Shown piece by piece: positions 7,262 through 14,806 of a stretch of DNA of 15,830 bases. Position numbers and translations under genes: made by a program. Position 1 is the first letter of the stretch, and each line of letters starts with the position of its first letter. The DNA comes from Deltaproteobacteria bacterium RIFCSPHIGHO2_12_FULL_43_9 (lineage in GTDB: Bacteria; Bdellovibrionota; O2-12-FULL-43-9): contig MGRR01000109.1 in the NCBI GenBank assembly GCA_001798265.1, forward strand, positions 6,581 to 22,410, in the 5' to 3' direction. The notes beneath the pieces are model-generated. The model did no database searches. It saw only the letters and a list, made by a program, of their open reading frames with translations, and was not told where the DNA came from.

Positions 7262-7606
7262 CTCCTCAGCCTCTTCCTTACAGTTTACACAAAGGGTTGT
7301 CTCTGGTCGAGCATCGAGTCGTTTTTTCCCTATCTCCTCTCCACATTCCTGGCATATTCCAAATGTGTTGTTACCGATTCGGACTAACGATTCATCAATC
7401 TTGCTTATTAATTTTCTTTCGCGATCCCGGATTCGAAGTAAAAAGGCCCTGTCAGCCTCCAGGCTTGCCTGATCTGTTGTATCAGGGACCATTGCGGATG
7501 TTTCGTCAATTTCACCCAATGTTTGTTTTGCCTCTAGAAGCAGGTTTTTACGCTTTTGAAGTAATATATTTTTAAAATTTTGAAGCTCTTTTGTAGTTAG
7601 ACCCAA
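7247..7606 (-). CDS. dksA: DksA/TraR-family RNA polymerase-binding transcription factor
   Basis: DksA enters the RNA polymerase secondary channel and works with ppGpp to retune rRNA and amino-acid promoters. The 119 residues hold a coiled coil with tip motif DTTDQA (Asp42 and Asp45, matching the paired aspartates of E. coli DksA), the RDRERKLI helix, and a zinc finger with Cys85, Cys88, Cys106 and Cys109 spanning GEEIGKKRLDARP. It is shorter at the N-terminus than E. coli DksA (151), as in many non-enteric forms. The start is TTG at 7606, with GGAGGAGGG just upstream; no ATG is available. It leads the housekeeping operon and shares one base with galU. Confidence 0.92.
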   Translation of the reverse strand: MGLTTKELQNFKNILLQKRKNLLLEAKQTLGEIDETSAMVPDTTDQASLEADRAFLLRIRDRERKLISKIDESLVRIGNNTFGICQECGEEIGKKRLDARPETTLCVNCKEEAEEKEQR

Positions 7607-7636
7607 AATACCCTCCTCCTACTTTAAAATCGCAGG

Positions 7637-7665
7637 AATATAGTCAAGAAGATAGGGGTTGTAAA
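7637..7665 (-). promoter_or_regulatory. Sigma70-like promoter for the dksA operon
   Basis: On the minus strand, -35 TTTACA (7665-7660) and -10 TATATT (7642-7637) each match the consensus at 5 of 6 positions and are separated by 17 bases. Transcription would start near 7630, leaving about 24 bases to the TTG start, which fits the AGGAGG ribosome-binding site. Confidence 0.6.
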
Positions 7666-7687
7666 GATCGCAAATTATTACTACATT
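7659..7687 (+). promoter_or_regulatory. Sigma70-like promoter for the outer-membrane barrel gene
   Basis: TTGTAA (7659-7664) and TACATT (7682-7687) each match consensus at 4 of 6 positions with a 17-base spacer. The predicted start lies just before the GAGGG ribosome-binding site (7698-7702). Its -35 box overlaps that of the divergent dksA promoter by five bases. Confidence 0.45.
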
Positions 7688-7707
7688 TTGGATTAAAGAG
7701 GGTTCAT

Positions 7708-8535
7708 ATGAAGGTTTTTTTACTGGTTCTGATTTCTCTGTTTCCATTTATCTCCGATGCCCAGGATTTTGTCGGGACGCGCCCCATTGGCATGGGGGAG
7801 GCGGTCAGAGGGACCTTAATGCTTAATGATGCCATTTATATGAATCCGGCCACGATGGCTATGACAAAGCAATATTCTATAGATGCACAGACTGTTTTTC
7901 AGCCTGCACTGGACCGGGATCTCGGTCTTAATTTCTCTCTGGTTGATACGAGAGGTAGCGAGGTGGGTGCCGGTCTCGGTTATAACGGTGATCAGGTTAA
8001 AACTACCGAACAGACATACTGGAAGCATTTAGTGCATTTGGCCCTTGCTCAGCCAATCTCGAAATTTTTCTCTTTTGGGGCAACAGCAAAGACGGCAGTT
8101 TTCGATATGAAACCAAAGAGAAAGACGTATTTCAATGGTGATATGGGAATTTACGTTGTTCCTGGAGAGTATGGAAAATATTTTCAGGTGGGGGGGGTAT
8201 TTTATAATTTTGCCAGAGACATTAAGGAATTTCCAAGGCAATTAGGTGGCGGCGTAAAGGTGGTGTTAATGCCCGTGCTCTCTTTGACAGGTGACGTGGT
8301 TAAGTCACTTTCTGAAGATAAATGGATATTGGGTGCAGGGCTGGAATTTATTCATAAAAGTGGCATTAGTGCCCGGGCCGGTTTCAAATACGATAAGGAT
8401 CCCGTTGAAGATAGTGCAACATATTCAGCCGGGCTGGGTTATTTTGTTGATAAGGCTGGGGCGTACTACTCATTCAGAAATAGAATTGACAATAAATATC
8501 AGACTCATGCCCTCTCTCTTTCTCTATTCTTTTAA
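7708..8535 (+). CDS. Outer-membrane beta-barrel protein, PorV/UPF0164-like
   Basis: A predicted outer-membrane barrel of 275 residues, function unknown. Residues 1-18 are a signal peptide (MKVFLLVLISLFPFISDA, cleavage near A-Q-D). The mature start carries GTRPIGMGEA and NDAIYMNPA, a pattern seen at the N-terminus of PorV-, PorQ- and FadL-like barrels. The rest alternates hydrophobic and polar residues with many glycines (GAGLGYNGD, SAGLGYF), and the last strand THALSLSLFF ends in phenylalanine, the usual signal for BAM-dependent insertion. GAGGG five bases before ATG is the ribosome-binding site. It is transcribed away from dksA and its 3' end overlaps the ATPase gene of the uptake operon on the other strand. 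No T9SS partner genes are seen, so a PorV role should not be assumed. Confidence 0.75.
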   Translation: MKVFLLVLISLFPFISDAQDFVGTRPIGMGEAVRGTLMLNDAIYMNPATMAMTKQYSIDAQTVFQPALDRDLGLNFSLVDTRGSEVGAGLGYNGDQVKTTEQTYWKHLVHLALAQPISKFFSFGATAKTAVFDMKPKRKTYFNGDMGIYVVPGEYGKYFQVGGVFYNFARDIKEFPRQLGGGVKVVLMPVLSLTGDVVKSLSEDKWILGAGLEFIHKSGISARAGFKYDKDPVEDSATYSAGLGYFVDKAGAYYSFRNRIDNKYQTHALSLSLFF

Positions 8536-9187
8536 TAAGACCATTTTCCACAACAAATATATTTTGGGCAAATCGTAATGGTTGTATAAGATGATGGGTA
8601 GAAATGATGATCAGGCTCTTTTCTTGAAGAACCTTTTCATTTAGATATTCCAGGGCTAATTTTTGATGCCTCTGGTCTATTCCCTCAAATGGTTCATCAA
8701 ACAGAAAAAAAAGTGGAGCTTGAATAATCAATCTTCCTAAATTCAGAAGTTGCCTGGTTCCTCCGCTTACCGATTCGACAAAGTCATCTGGTTTACACGG
8801 AATTTCCAGTCTGGAGAACAAAGCATCTATTTCCTCTCTACCCAAAAGATCATCCCAAAAATTAAGTAGATGTGGGATTCTCCCCAATGAGAGTAATTCT
8901 CTTGCCCGAAGATGTGGCGGGTTATAGGTTGACTGGGGAAGCCAGCCAACGAGCCTGGCAAAATCCCGTTTTTCGAACCCTTCTATGTTTTTCCCATCGA
9001 AAGAGATATCCCCACTTTTTTTATTTAAAAGCCCGGCTAAAAGCTTCAGAATTGTACTCTTCCCGGCTGCATTTGGACCCACTATTAGATTTATCCCAGA
9101 TTCAAATTCTACATTCAGTGGCCCCAGAGACCAGGAATTGCGAAGATAGGAATATGAGAGATCTCTTATCCCCAGCGAATGTTTCAT
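8474..9187 (-). CDS. btuD: ABC transporter ATP-binding protein of the corrinoid/iron-chelate type
   Basis: This ATPase drives the FecCD-type permease encoded just upstream. In its 237 residues: Walker A GPNAAGKST (37-45), Q-loop Gln85 in GWLPQS, signature VSGGTRQ (140-146, in place of LSGGQ), Walker B FFLFDEP (160-166) and switch histidine in STHH (near 198). It starts inside an ATGA overlap with the permease gene. After the conserved VVENGLI the C-terminal tail lies across the end of the barrel gene on the opposite strand. The family is shared by vitamin B12, heme and ferric-siderophore importers; B12 is inferred from the binding protein and receptor. Confidence 0.85.
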   Translation of the reverse strand: MKHSLGIRDLSYSYLRNSWSLGPLNVEFESGINLIVGPNAAGKSTILKLLAGLLNKKSGDISFDGKNIEGFEKRDFARLVGWLPQSTYNPPHLRARELLSLGRIPHLLNFWDDLLGREEIDALFSRLEIPCKPDDFVESVSGGTRQLLNLGRLIIQAPLFFLFDEPFEGIDQRHQKLALEYLNEKVLQEKSLIIISTHHLIQPLRFAQNIFVVENGLIKRIEKERGHESDIYCQFYF

Positions 9188-10107
9188 GCGATAACCCGTT
9201 TCCTGACCAATAAAAACAGAAAAAATGGAGCACCTATTAGTGCAGTCACGGCACCTAGCGGGAATTCAATCGGGTACCATATGAATCTCATAATGCCGTC
9301 AGTGAAGAGTAGAGAGAGCCCACCTATAATGGGGGCAATTAAAATCAAAATTCTATGGTCGCTTCCAAAAATCAATCTCGAAAAGTGAGGTATTAGCAAT
9401 CCCACGAATCCGATTAGACCGACAATTGATACCGTTATGGATGTTAAAATGGATGTTGAGAGGTATATAATTAACTGTAGTTTTTCTACCTCGACACCGA
9501 GGCTCTTCGCGCTCTCTCCACCAAGAAGTAAGGCGTTTAAGTCATTACTTTTTGTTATATTAATTAACCATATTAGAACAAAAAAGATTGCCAGAAGCAG
9601 AAGGTCTTCAACCCTTTTTCCTTCAACCCCCCCCAGCATCCAGTGTGTTAGTGCCCCAATCTGGTGCGGAGAAAGCAGACCCATCAAAAGTGTTACAATG
9701 GCGGATGTTAAAAAGCTGATCATTAGACCGGTTAGAAGAAGCTCTGACGATGAGGTTTTTCTGGAAAGCCTCGCCATAAATAAAACAATAAGTATTGAAA
9801 AGATAAAGGCCGATATTTTTGTTGGTATGAAAGGAAATATTATACTAATTGCAGCCCCAATGGAGGCAGCCCCGGCAATACCGATGGTGAATGGTTCAAC
9901 CAGTGGATTTTGAAACAGGGTTTGAAGAAGAAGGCCGGAGAGGGAGAGGCTTGCTCCGACCAGAAAGGCAAGTGAGCTCCGGATTATTCTAAGCTGTAGC
10001 AGTGAAATATCTGGAATGCGGAGAAAAAGTGACAATATACCTGCCAAGATCAAGAACAACAAAATAATGGCAATATATTTTTTATCTTTTATGGAGACAT
10101 ACTTCAC
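9184..10107 (-). CDS. btuC: FecCD/BtuC-family ABC transporter permease
   Basis: An inner-membrane permease of 307 residues with about nine or ten hydrophobic segments and few charged stretches. Family motifs: LSGLLLQTLFQNPLVEP near residue 57, ahead of GIAGAASIGAA, then GLIGFVGLLIPHFSRLIFG and the end FPLGAVTALIGAPFFLFLL. It would form a dimer with the ATPase dimer encoded next and receive substrate from the periplasmic binding protein. Its ATG overlaps the preceding stop as ATGA, and its stop overlaps the ATPase start the same way. Substrate cannot be read from the permease alone. Confidence 0.88.
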   Translation of the reverse strand: MKYVSIKDKKYIAIILLFLILAGILSLFLRIPDISLLQLRIIRSSLAFLVGASLSLSGLLLQTLFQNPLVEPFTIGIAGAASIGAAISIIFPFIPTKISAFIFSILIVLFMARLSRKTSSSELLLTGLMISFLTSAIVTLLMGLLSPHQIGALTHWMLGGVEGKRVEDLLLLAIFFVLIWLINITKSNDLNALLLGGESAKSLGVEVEKLQLIIYLSTSILTSITVSIVGLIGFVGLLIPHFSRLIFGSDHRILILIAPIIGGLSLLFTDGIMRFIWYPIEFPLGAVTALIGAPFFLFLLVRKRVIA

Positions 10108-11003
10108 GTACTATTCCTGACACATCTTATGATTTCATTTATTCCTTCAAGGATTCTTGGCCCAGGACGGACTATAGTTGATGCGTTAAGGAGACAAACC
10201 CTGTCATTCTCTACTGCGGCGATTGTTGGAAAACGTTCCCAGTCACTTTTCATTTTAGAAAACCAGCTGCTGTCTCCATTGCTTATGGGTATTAAAATTA
10301 TTTCTGGATTTAAACTTAAAACCGATTCAATTGAGATCCTGGGGTAGGGGACATCCAACGATAAATCCCTTGTAATATTTTTCCCACCCAGTGCTTCAAC
10401 AATATTACTTATAAGGTTATTTGTTCCCGCGACGTACAAAGGGGTTCGTTCCAACTGAATGAGTACTTTATAGTTTTGCGAGAATTTCATGTTCTTTATC
10501 TCTGATATATCAGACCTTAATTTGTCAGCGAGGCGGGTAGCATTATATTCGAGTTGAAGCAGGAGGCCAAGGCGATTAATTACATCAGGTATCTCATTTA
10601 ATGACGGTTGAGGGACCAAAACAACCCTTACCCGAAGCTCTGAAAGCCTGTTTAGGCTTTCCCGTGAGATGAAATCATCACCATGAGCCAGGATTAGATC
10701 AGGCTTCAGGGATAAAATCTTTTCCAGGTAGAGTCCCGCGTGGTTTGCGACGCGCGGGCGATCCAGAACCTCAGGTGGAAAATCACAGCTCTCCGTTATC
10801 CCCACAATTTTTGGACTTCCACCGATTGCGCTAACCATCTCTGTTAAACTTGGAGCAAGGGTTATTATTCTTTCGTAGTGTCCCGGCAGAGACTTGTCGA
10901 GTTGTAAAATGGGCAGGCCCTTATCATTGTCTAAAATGCCCCATGTAATAAAGACAAATAGTGGAATAGGTATAAACCACCAATGGGCCTCTTTAAGTTT
11001 CAT
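10104..11003 (-). CDS. btuF: Periplasmic corrinoid-type substrate-binding protein (BtuF-like)
   Basis: A helical-backbone (class III) binding protein of 299 residues. The start of the mature part, RIITLAPSLTEMVSAIGG, then VGITESCDFPPEVLDRPRV, LEKILSLKPDLILAHG and the second-lobe stretch VAGTNNLISNIVEALGGKNI follow the BtuF/FecB pattern. The CDFPPEV style is closest to B12 binding proteins; a siderophore or other chelate is possible. The N-terminus (about residues 8-24, WWFIPIPLFVFITWGIL) is hydrophobic but has no lipobox cysteine and no clear signal-peptidase site, so it may stay as a membrane anchor. It overlaps both neighbours by 4 bases, so receptor and transporter should be made together. 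Confidence 0.82.
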   Translation of the reverse strand: MKLKEAHWWFIPIPLFVFITWGILDNDKGLPILQLDKSLPGHYERIITLAPSLTEMVSAIGGSPKIVGITESCDFPPEVLDRPRVANHAGLYLEKILSLKPDLILAHGDDFISRESLNRLSELRVRVVLVPQPSLNEIPDVINRLGLLLQLEYNATRLADKLRSDISEIKNMKFSQNYKVLIQLERTPLYVAGTNNLISNIVEALGGKNITRDLSLDVPYPRISIESVLSLNPEIILIPISNGDSSWFSKMKSDWERFPTIAAVENDRVCLLNASTIVRPGPRILEGINEIIRCVRNST

Positions 11004-12775
11004 ATTATGACTCTTAAAAGCGCTCCAAGCGTTCTTCCCGGCAGAGGATAGTCTTTCATATCCTCGCGGTCGAGATCGAGAAGGTTAGCTCCGGTAATTT
11101 CAAGTTCAAGGTTTTTGACCGGGGTTAGCAAAAGAGAAAAGCCGACATCGTGGTTTGATCTAAGTGTGGAGTTGCTGAAACTATCGAACATTTCCCCCCT
11201 GAAGAGATATGAGGTTATGAGTGTCCAGTTGTCGAAGGGAAATTTAAGAGACATTGTCGAGTGATATTTTGGTGTAAATGGCACCTTCTCTTTATTTTTA
11301 AATTTATGAAAGACGGAGGCAAAATCCCACATCGCCTCGAGCCAGGGAAAAAGCTCCCAACCAAAGGATCTGGACATCCCATAAGCGAATGAATTTTGAG
11401 AGTTTTTATATTGCCGTTCTCCCGATTCTGTTTTTTGCTCCGTGATCAAATCATTATGCCATAATGTAAAAAATCTGGTGGTTCCGGAGAATTTTCCCAG
11501 ACGACTAGTCAGTCCAATATCTGCGCCCCGGCTATGACTAGGTTTTAGAGCTGAATTTCCGATGTTATATCCCGGGAAACCAAAAAGCTGGGCGTAATTA
11601 GGGGGCGTAAAGCTTGTTCCATAATTTCCAAAAAGGGAGAATTTTTTGGAAATTTTGTAATCCAGTCCCAGGCCATAATTTTTTTCCAGTCCTAAATTGT
11701 CAAACCAGTCCAATCTAGCGCCTGTTGAGAATGTCAGCTTTTCATCGAAAAGAAGTAAATCGTGGGATGCCGAAGCCCCAAAGGAATATTCATTGATGTT
11801 TTGTGGGGTAACACCTTCGAGCCAGTTGGATGCAGCCTCTCCACGCAGGTTTATCCTCGACCAGGCTGCCACCGGGAGACTCGTTTTGGAAACAAGGAAT
11901 ACTGAATTATTAAGTGTGTTTGTTTTTTCAATTGAAGAAGAAAAATCTGTATTAGCGATATGGTGTGCAATCGATGAATGAACATTTTTATATGAAAATT
12001 TCGCGATTGAGAGGTGTTGGGTGGTTTTTTGAGTGCTTACAAAATTGTAACCTGGGCTGGGTGGAATAAGTTTGTCGCTAAGTAGAAGGAATTGCTTAAA
12101 TGATGTTAAAAAATTTCGATTTTCAAAATTAAATCCGCCCGATTGGTAGATCCCTGAAAATGAAGAATTCTTTTTTAAAATTTCCGGTGTCTGATTTAGT
12201 TCCGCAGAGAGTTGTGTCGCAATGTTATTGTTGAATTTCCAGTGAATACTTCCCCCTTCTTGAGCAGAAAGCTGAGAATTTCCACCCACAAATCCCATTG
12301 CGCCCCTATCCTCTTTTGGCTCCTTTGTCCTTAGATTAACAACTCCACCGGCAGAATAGCCTCCGTAGATTTGTCCATGTGTCCCCTGCAAAACCTCAAC
12401 GCTTTCAAACCAGCGCTTTGGCAAATGGCTTATATCAAACTGATATCCTCTACATCGTCCTGAGGTAAGTGGTATATCATCAACAAGAATAAGGGTCTGA
12501 TTGGATTGAATGCTACCTGGAACCTTAATTGAAACCAGTGACCCTTGAGATCCCTGTTGTTGTACCACGGTAGAAGAGGATTTTTTGAGTGCGCTTGCCA
12601 GTGATTCTGAATGGTTGCCGGTTAAATCTATCTTTTCTTTGTAGCCGGTTGGGCTTTCAGTCAGGCTCGAACTCTCTTCAATTAATATTTCGTCTAATGT
12701 AAGTTCCCCCTGGCCAAAGCATACATGGGGAGAGAGGAATAAAACTATTAGACAAAAATGATAAATTGATTTCAT
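11000..12775 (-). CDS. btuB: TonB-dependent outer-membrane receptor (BtuB-like)
   Basis: A 591-residue gated barrel that imports a scarce substrate using TonB energy; E. coli BtuB is 614. It has a signal peptide (1-21, ending CFGQ), a possible TonB box in TLDEILIEES (about 25-34), and a plug domain with SLVSIKVPGS, TLILVDDIPL, WFESVEVLQGT and IYGGYSAGGVVNLRTKEP. A 22-strand-type barrel follows, with FGNYGTSFTPPNYAQLFG and NSALKPSHSRGADIG, the usual receptor signatures. The plug has an unusual GRCRGYQFD segment, and the barrel ends LLRVII rather than in phenylalanine. It begins the uptake operon and ends in ATGA with the binding-protein gene. Assignment to B12 rests on the operon; family is sure, substrate is not. 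Confidence 0.85.
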   Translation of the reverse strand: MKSIYHFCLIVLFLSPHVCFGQGELTLDEILIEESSSLTESPTGYKEKIDLTGNHSESLASALKKSSSTVVQQQGSQGSLVSIKVPGSIQSNQTLILVDDIPLTSGRCRGYQFDISHLPKRWFESVEVLQGTHGQIYGGYSAGGVVNLRTKEPKEDRGAMGFVGGNSQLSAQEGGSIHWKFNNNIATQLSAELNQTPEILKKNSSFSGIYQSGGFNFENRNFLTSFKQFLLLSDKLIPPSPGYNFVSTQKTTQHLSIAKFSYKNVHSSIAHHIANTDFSSSIEKTNTLNNSVFLVSKTSLPVAAWSRINLRGEAASNWLEGVTPQNINEYSFGASASHDLLLFDEKLTFSTGARLDWFDNLGLEKNYGLGLDYKISKKFSLFGNYGTSFTPPNYAQLFGFPGYNIGNSALKPSHSRGADIGLTSRLGKFSGTTRFFTLWHNDLITEQKTESGERQYKNSQNSFAYGMSRSFGWELFPWLEAMWDFASVFHKFKNKEKVPFTPKYHSTMSLKFPFDNWTLITSYLFRGEMFDSFSNSTLRSNHDVGFSLLLTPVKNLELEITGANLLDLDREDMKDYPLPGRTLGALLRVII

Positions 12776-12787
12776 AATGTAGATCCG

Positions 12788-12815
12788 TGTATCAACGTGC
12801 CTAATTTATTGTCAA
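12788..12815 (-). promoter_or_regulatory. Possible promoter for the receptor operon
   Basis: A perfect -35 TTGACA lies on the minus strand at 12815-12810, with GATACA (3 of 6) 16 bases downstream at 12793-12788. The start would fall only about 6 bases before the btuB ATG, leaving no room for a ribosome-binding site, so either the transcript is nearly leaderless or the real -10 is elsewhere. Confidence 0.25.
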
Positions 12816-12834
12816 GTTATTGGAGCTGTTTTGT

Positions 12835-14130
12835 ATGAAGTCCACATATTTGGCCTCAAAGATCTATTTCGAAGGGGAATTTAAATCAGATTGTGAAATT
12901 ACGATCGAAAGCGGCCTGATAAAATCGGTAGGTCCATGCAAATCAAAGGATAATGTTAAAAATTTGGGAAACGTTGCCATTATTCCAGGCTTGGTAAATA
13001 GCCACAATCATTCGTTTCAGTCGCTGGTTCGTGGTTTTTGCGACGATAGGCCCTTTTTTGAATGGAGAGACAAGGGGATCTATAAATTTTCAAAACTTCT
13101 CGATTCACACGGCATTTACGTTGGGGCTTTATTTGCTTTCGGAGAGATGTTGCGAAATGGAATAACAACTGTTTGTGATTTCTTCTATATACACAATAAG
13201 GGCAATGAAAACGATCTTGCGGTAATAAAGGCAGCCAAGGATTTAGGTATTCGCCTCGTCTTAGCCCGGACAATGTACGATTGGAGTGGCGCTCCCGAAA
13301 GCTATCAGGAATCAGTGCCAGAGGCTGTGCGAAGAACAAGGGAATTACATGAGCAGTTTAGGGATGATCCGGTGATTTCTATTATCCCGGCCCCGCACTC
13401 TCCGCATGCAGCCTCTCCACAGATGATTGAGGCAGGTGCAAAATTAGCCCAGGAGCTCGATACACCATTTCATATCCATGTTGCTGAGGGGGAATATGAA
13501 AGGAAGATGACCCTGGAGAGTCATGGCGCGACCCCTGTGAGATATTTGGACCAGCTCGGGGTATTAAATGAGCGCACTGTAATGATCCACGCTGTCTGGC
13601 TCGACGAAGGGGAGTTGGATCTAATGGCAGAGAGAAAAGCCAAGCTCTCCTATAACCCATCAAGTAATATGTTTCTTGGGGATGGAATTACAAAGATTAA
13701 AGAGATGCTGGATAGGGGTATCACCATAGCACTAGGTACAGATGGGGCATGTAGTAATAACCGGACCAGCATTATTGATGAAATGAGGATAGCCTCCCTA
13801 CTCCAAAAGGTTAAGCACCTTGATGCGACGGCCTGTACAGCCAAAGAGGTTTTTGAGATGGGGACAAAAAATGGCGGAATAGTTCTGGGTCAGCCGATTG
13901 GGGAGCTGAAGGTTGGGGCCAGGGGTGATTTTGTTACCCTGGATTTAGATGATCTCTCCCTTCAGCCGATACAAAATCTTAAATCCAACACCGTCTACTC
14001 ATTAACCCCGCATGCGATAAAAGATGTTTTTGTGGGTGGGAATCAGGTGGTAAAAGATGGTAAGCTTAAGGGTATTCGGGAGTCTGAGATTACATCATTG
14101 GTTAGAGACCTTACAAAGGAGTGGACATGA
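12835..14130 (+). CDS. Metal-dependent amidohydrolase, probable deaminase (ATZ/TRZ-MtaD family; HutF-like features)
   Basis: A cytoplasmic TIM-barrel hydrolase of 431 residues. Metal ligands are in place: His57 and His59 (SHNHS), His215 and proton-relay Glu218 (HIHVAE), His252 (MIHAV), Asp303 (GTDGACSNN). DEMRIASLLQK and the closing LGQPIGELKVGARGDFVTLD are typical of 5-methylthioadenosine/S-adenosylhomocysteine deaminase and triazine-hydrolase relatives. HSFQSLVRG...FEWRDK and FFYIHNKGNEN recall formimidoylglutamate deiminase (HutF). The substrate is therefore open: adenosine derivatives, formiminoglutamate or another amidine. ATG 12835 is chosen over the in-frame TTG at 12820 because GGAG (12822-12825) then fits as ribosome-binding site. 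The gene is divergent from btuB and coupled to plsY by ATGA. Confidence 0.78.
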   Translation: MKSTYLASKIYFEGEFKSDCEITIESGLIKSVGPCKSKDNVKNLGNVAIIPGLVNSHNHSFQSLVRGFCDDRPFFEWRDKGIYKFSKLLDSHGIYVGALFAFGEMLRNGITTVCDFFYIHNKGNENDLAVIKAAKDLGIRLVLARTMYDWSGAPESYQESVPEAVRRTRELHEQFRDDPVISIIPAPHSPHAASPQMIEAGAKLAQELDTPFHIHVAEGEYERKMTLESHGATPVRYLDQLGVLNERTVMIHAVWLDEGELDLMAERKAKLSYNPSSNMFLGDGITKIKEMLDRGITIALGTDGACSNNRTSIIDEMRIASLLQKVKHLDATACTAKEVFEMGTKNGGIVLGQPIGELKVGARGDFVTLDLDDLSLQPIQNLKSNTVYSLTPHAIKDVFVGGNQVVKDGKLKGIRESEITSLVRDLTKEWT

Positions 14131-14708
14131 ATCTATGGGATATTTTGTATATCGTTTTAGGATACTTCGTAGGCGCTATTCCAACCGGCATTATTGTTTC
14201 TAAATACTTCAAGGGGCCCGATCTTCAAAATACCGGAAGCGGCAACATTGGAGCCACAAACGTAACCCGTACGATGGGGAAAAAATTTGGCGCCATAACA
14301 CTTTTTGGTGATGCGGGTAAGGCCTTTTTGGTAGTCCTATTTGCAAGGCTCTTCTTCCCGAACACAGACTATACAATCTGCCTTGCCGCTCTGGCCTGTT
14401 TATTAGGTAATACATATTCCATATTTTTAGGTTTTAGTGGCGGAAAGGGTGTGTCAACCACCTTTGGTATCTATTTTGCGCTTGCCCCCCTTGTTGCCCT
14501 TGTTGCGGCAATAATAGATGCCGCAATAGTCTATTTTGCAAAAATTTCTGCCATTGGTTCCCTTATAGGGATGATTGTTCTATTTGTAGGCATTCTATTT
14601 AGCGGCCTTCACCTTATTTATATCGTTTTTACACTAATCATCGTTGCAATAGTCTTCTTTAGACACAAAAATAATATTCAGGAATTGATTAAGTCCTGGA
14701 AGAGTTAA
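14127..14708 (+). CDS. plsY: Acyl-phosphate:glycerol-3-phosphate acyltransferase
   Basis: An inner-membrane enzyme that acylates glycerol 3-phosphate at position 1 with acyl-phosphate, the first step of phospholipid synthesis in the PlsX/PlsY route. The 193 residues form about five membrane segments. Motif 1 GSGNIGATNVTR (37-48), motif 2 region LGFSGGKGVSTTFG, and motif 3 region RHKNNIQELI near the C-terminus are present. The usual GHxFPVF ahead of motif 2 reads GNTYSIF here. The ATG at 14127 overlaps the amidohydrolase stop (ATGA) and follows AAAGGAG; the GTG at 14121 lies too close to that site to be the start. No plsX is in the window. Confidence 0.93.
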   Translation: MNLWDILYIVLGYFVGAIPTGIIVSKYFKGPDLQNTGSGNIGATNVTRTMGKKFGAITLFGDAGKAFLVVLFARLFFPNTDYTICLAALACLLGNTYSIFLGFSGGKGVSTTFGIYFALAPLVALVAAIIDAAIVYFAKISAIGSLIGMIVLFVGILFSGLHLIYIVFTLIIVAIVFFRHKNNIQELIKSWKS

Positions 14709-14719
14709 GCCTTTTCAAG

Positions 14720-14757
14720 CGAGATCACTGTGAACATTATTGTTTACAGCGATCTCG
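14720..14757 (+). terminator. Long hairpin after plsY, possible terminator
   Basis: Two 16-base arms (14720-14735 and 14742-14757) pair with one A-C mismatch and one G-U wobble around a 6-base ATTATT loop, 11 bases past the plsY stop. The following TATTTATCTGTCTGTT is only moderately T-rich, so termination is plausible but not sure. A processing or mRNA-stability role, or an operator near glnA, is possible. Confidence 0.5.
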
Positions 14758-14806
14758 TATTTATCTGTCTGTTATCTTCCCTTACCATGTGATATAGAAT
14801 CTCTCA

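Noticed and set aside
12820..12834. TTG at 12820 as start of the amidohydrolase
   Set aside because: It overlaps the GGAG that serves the ATG at 12835, and the added residues are not family-like.
12776..13100. Cobalamin riboswitch upstream of the receptor gene
   Set aside because: The gap is too short and no B12-box was found on the relevant strand in the neighbouring coding sequence by eye.
14121..14126. GTG at 14121 as plsY start
   Set aside because: It lies only one base after the AAGGAG site; the ATG at 14127 has proper spacing and an ATGA overlap.
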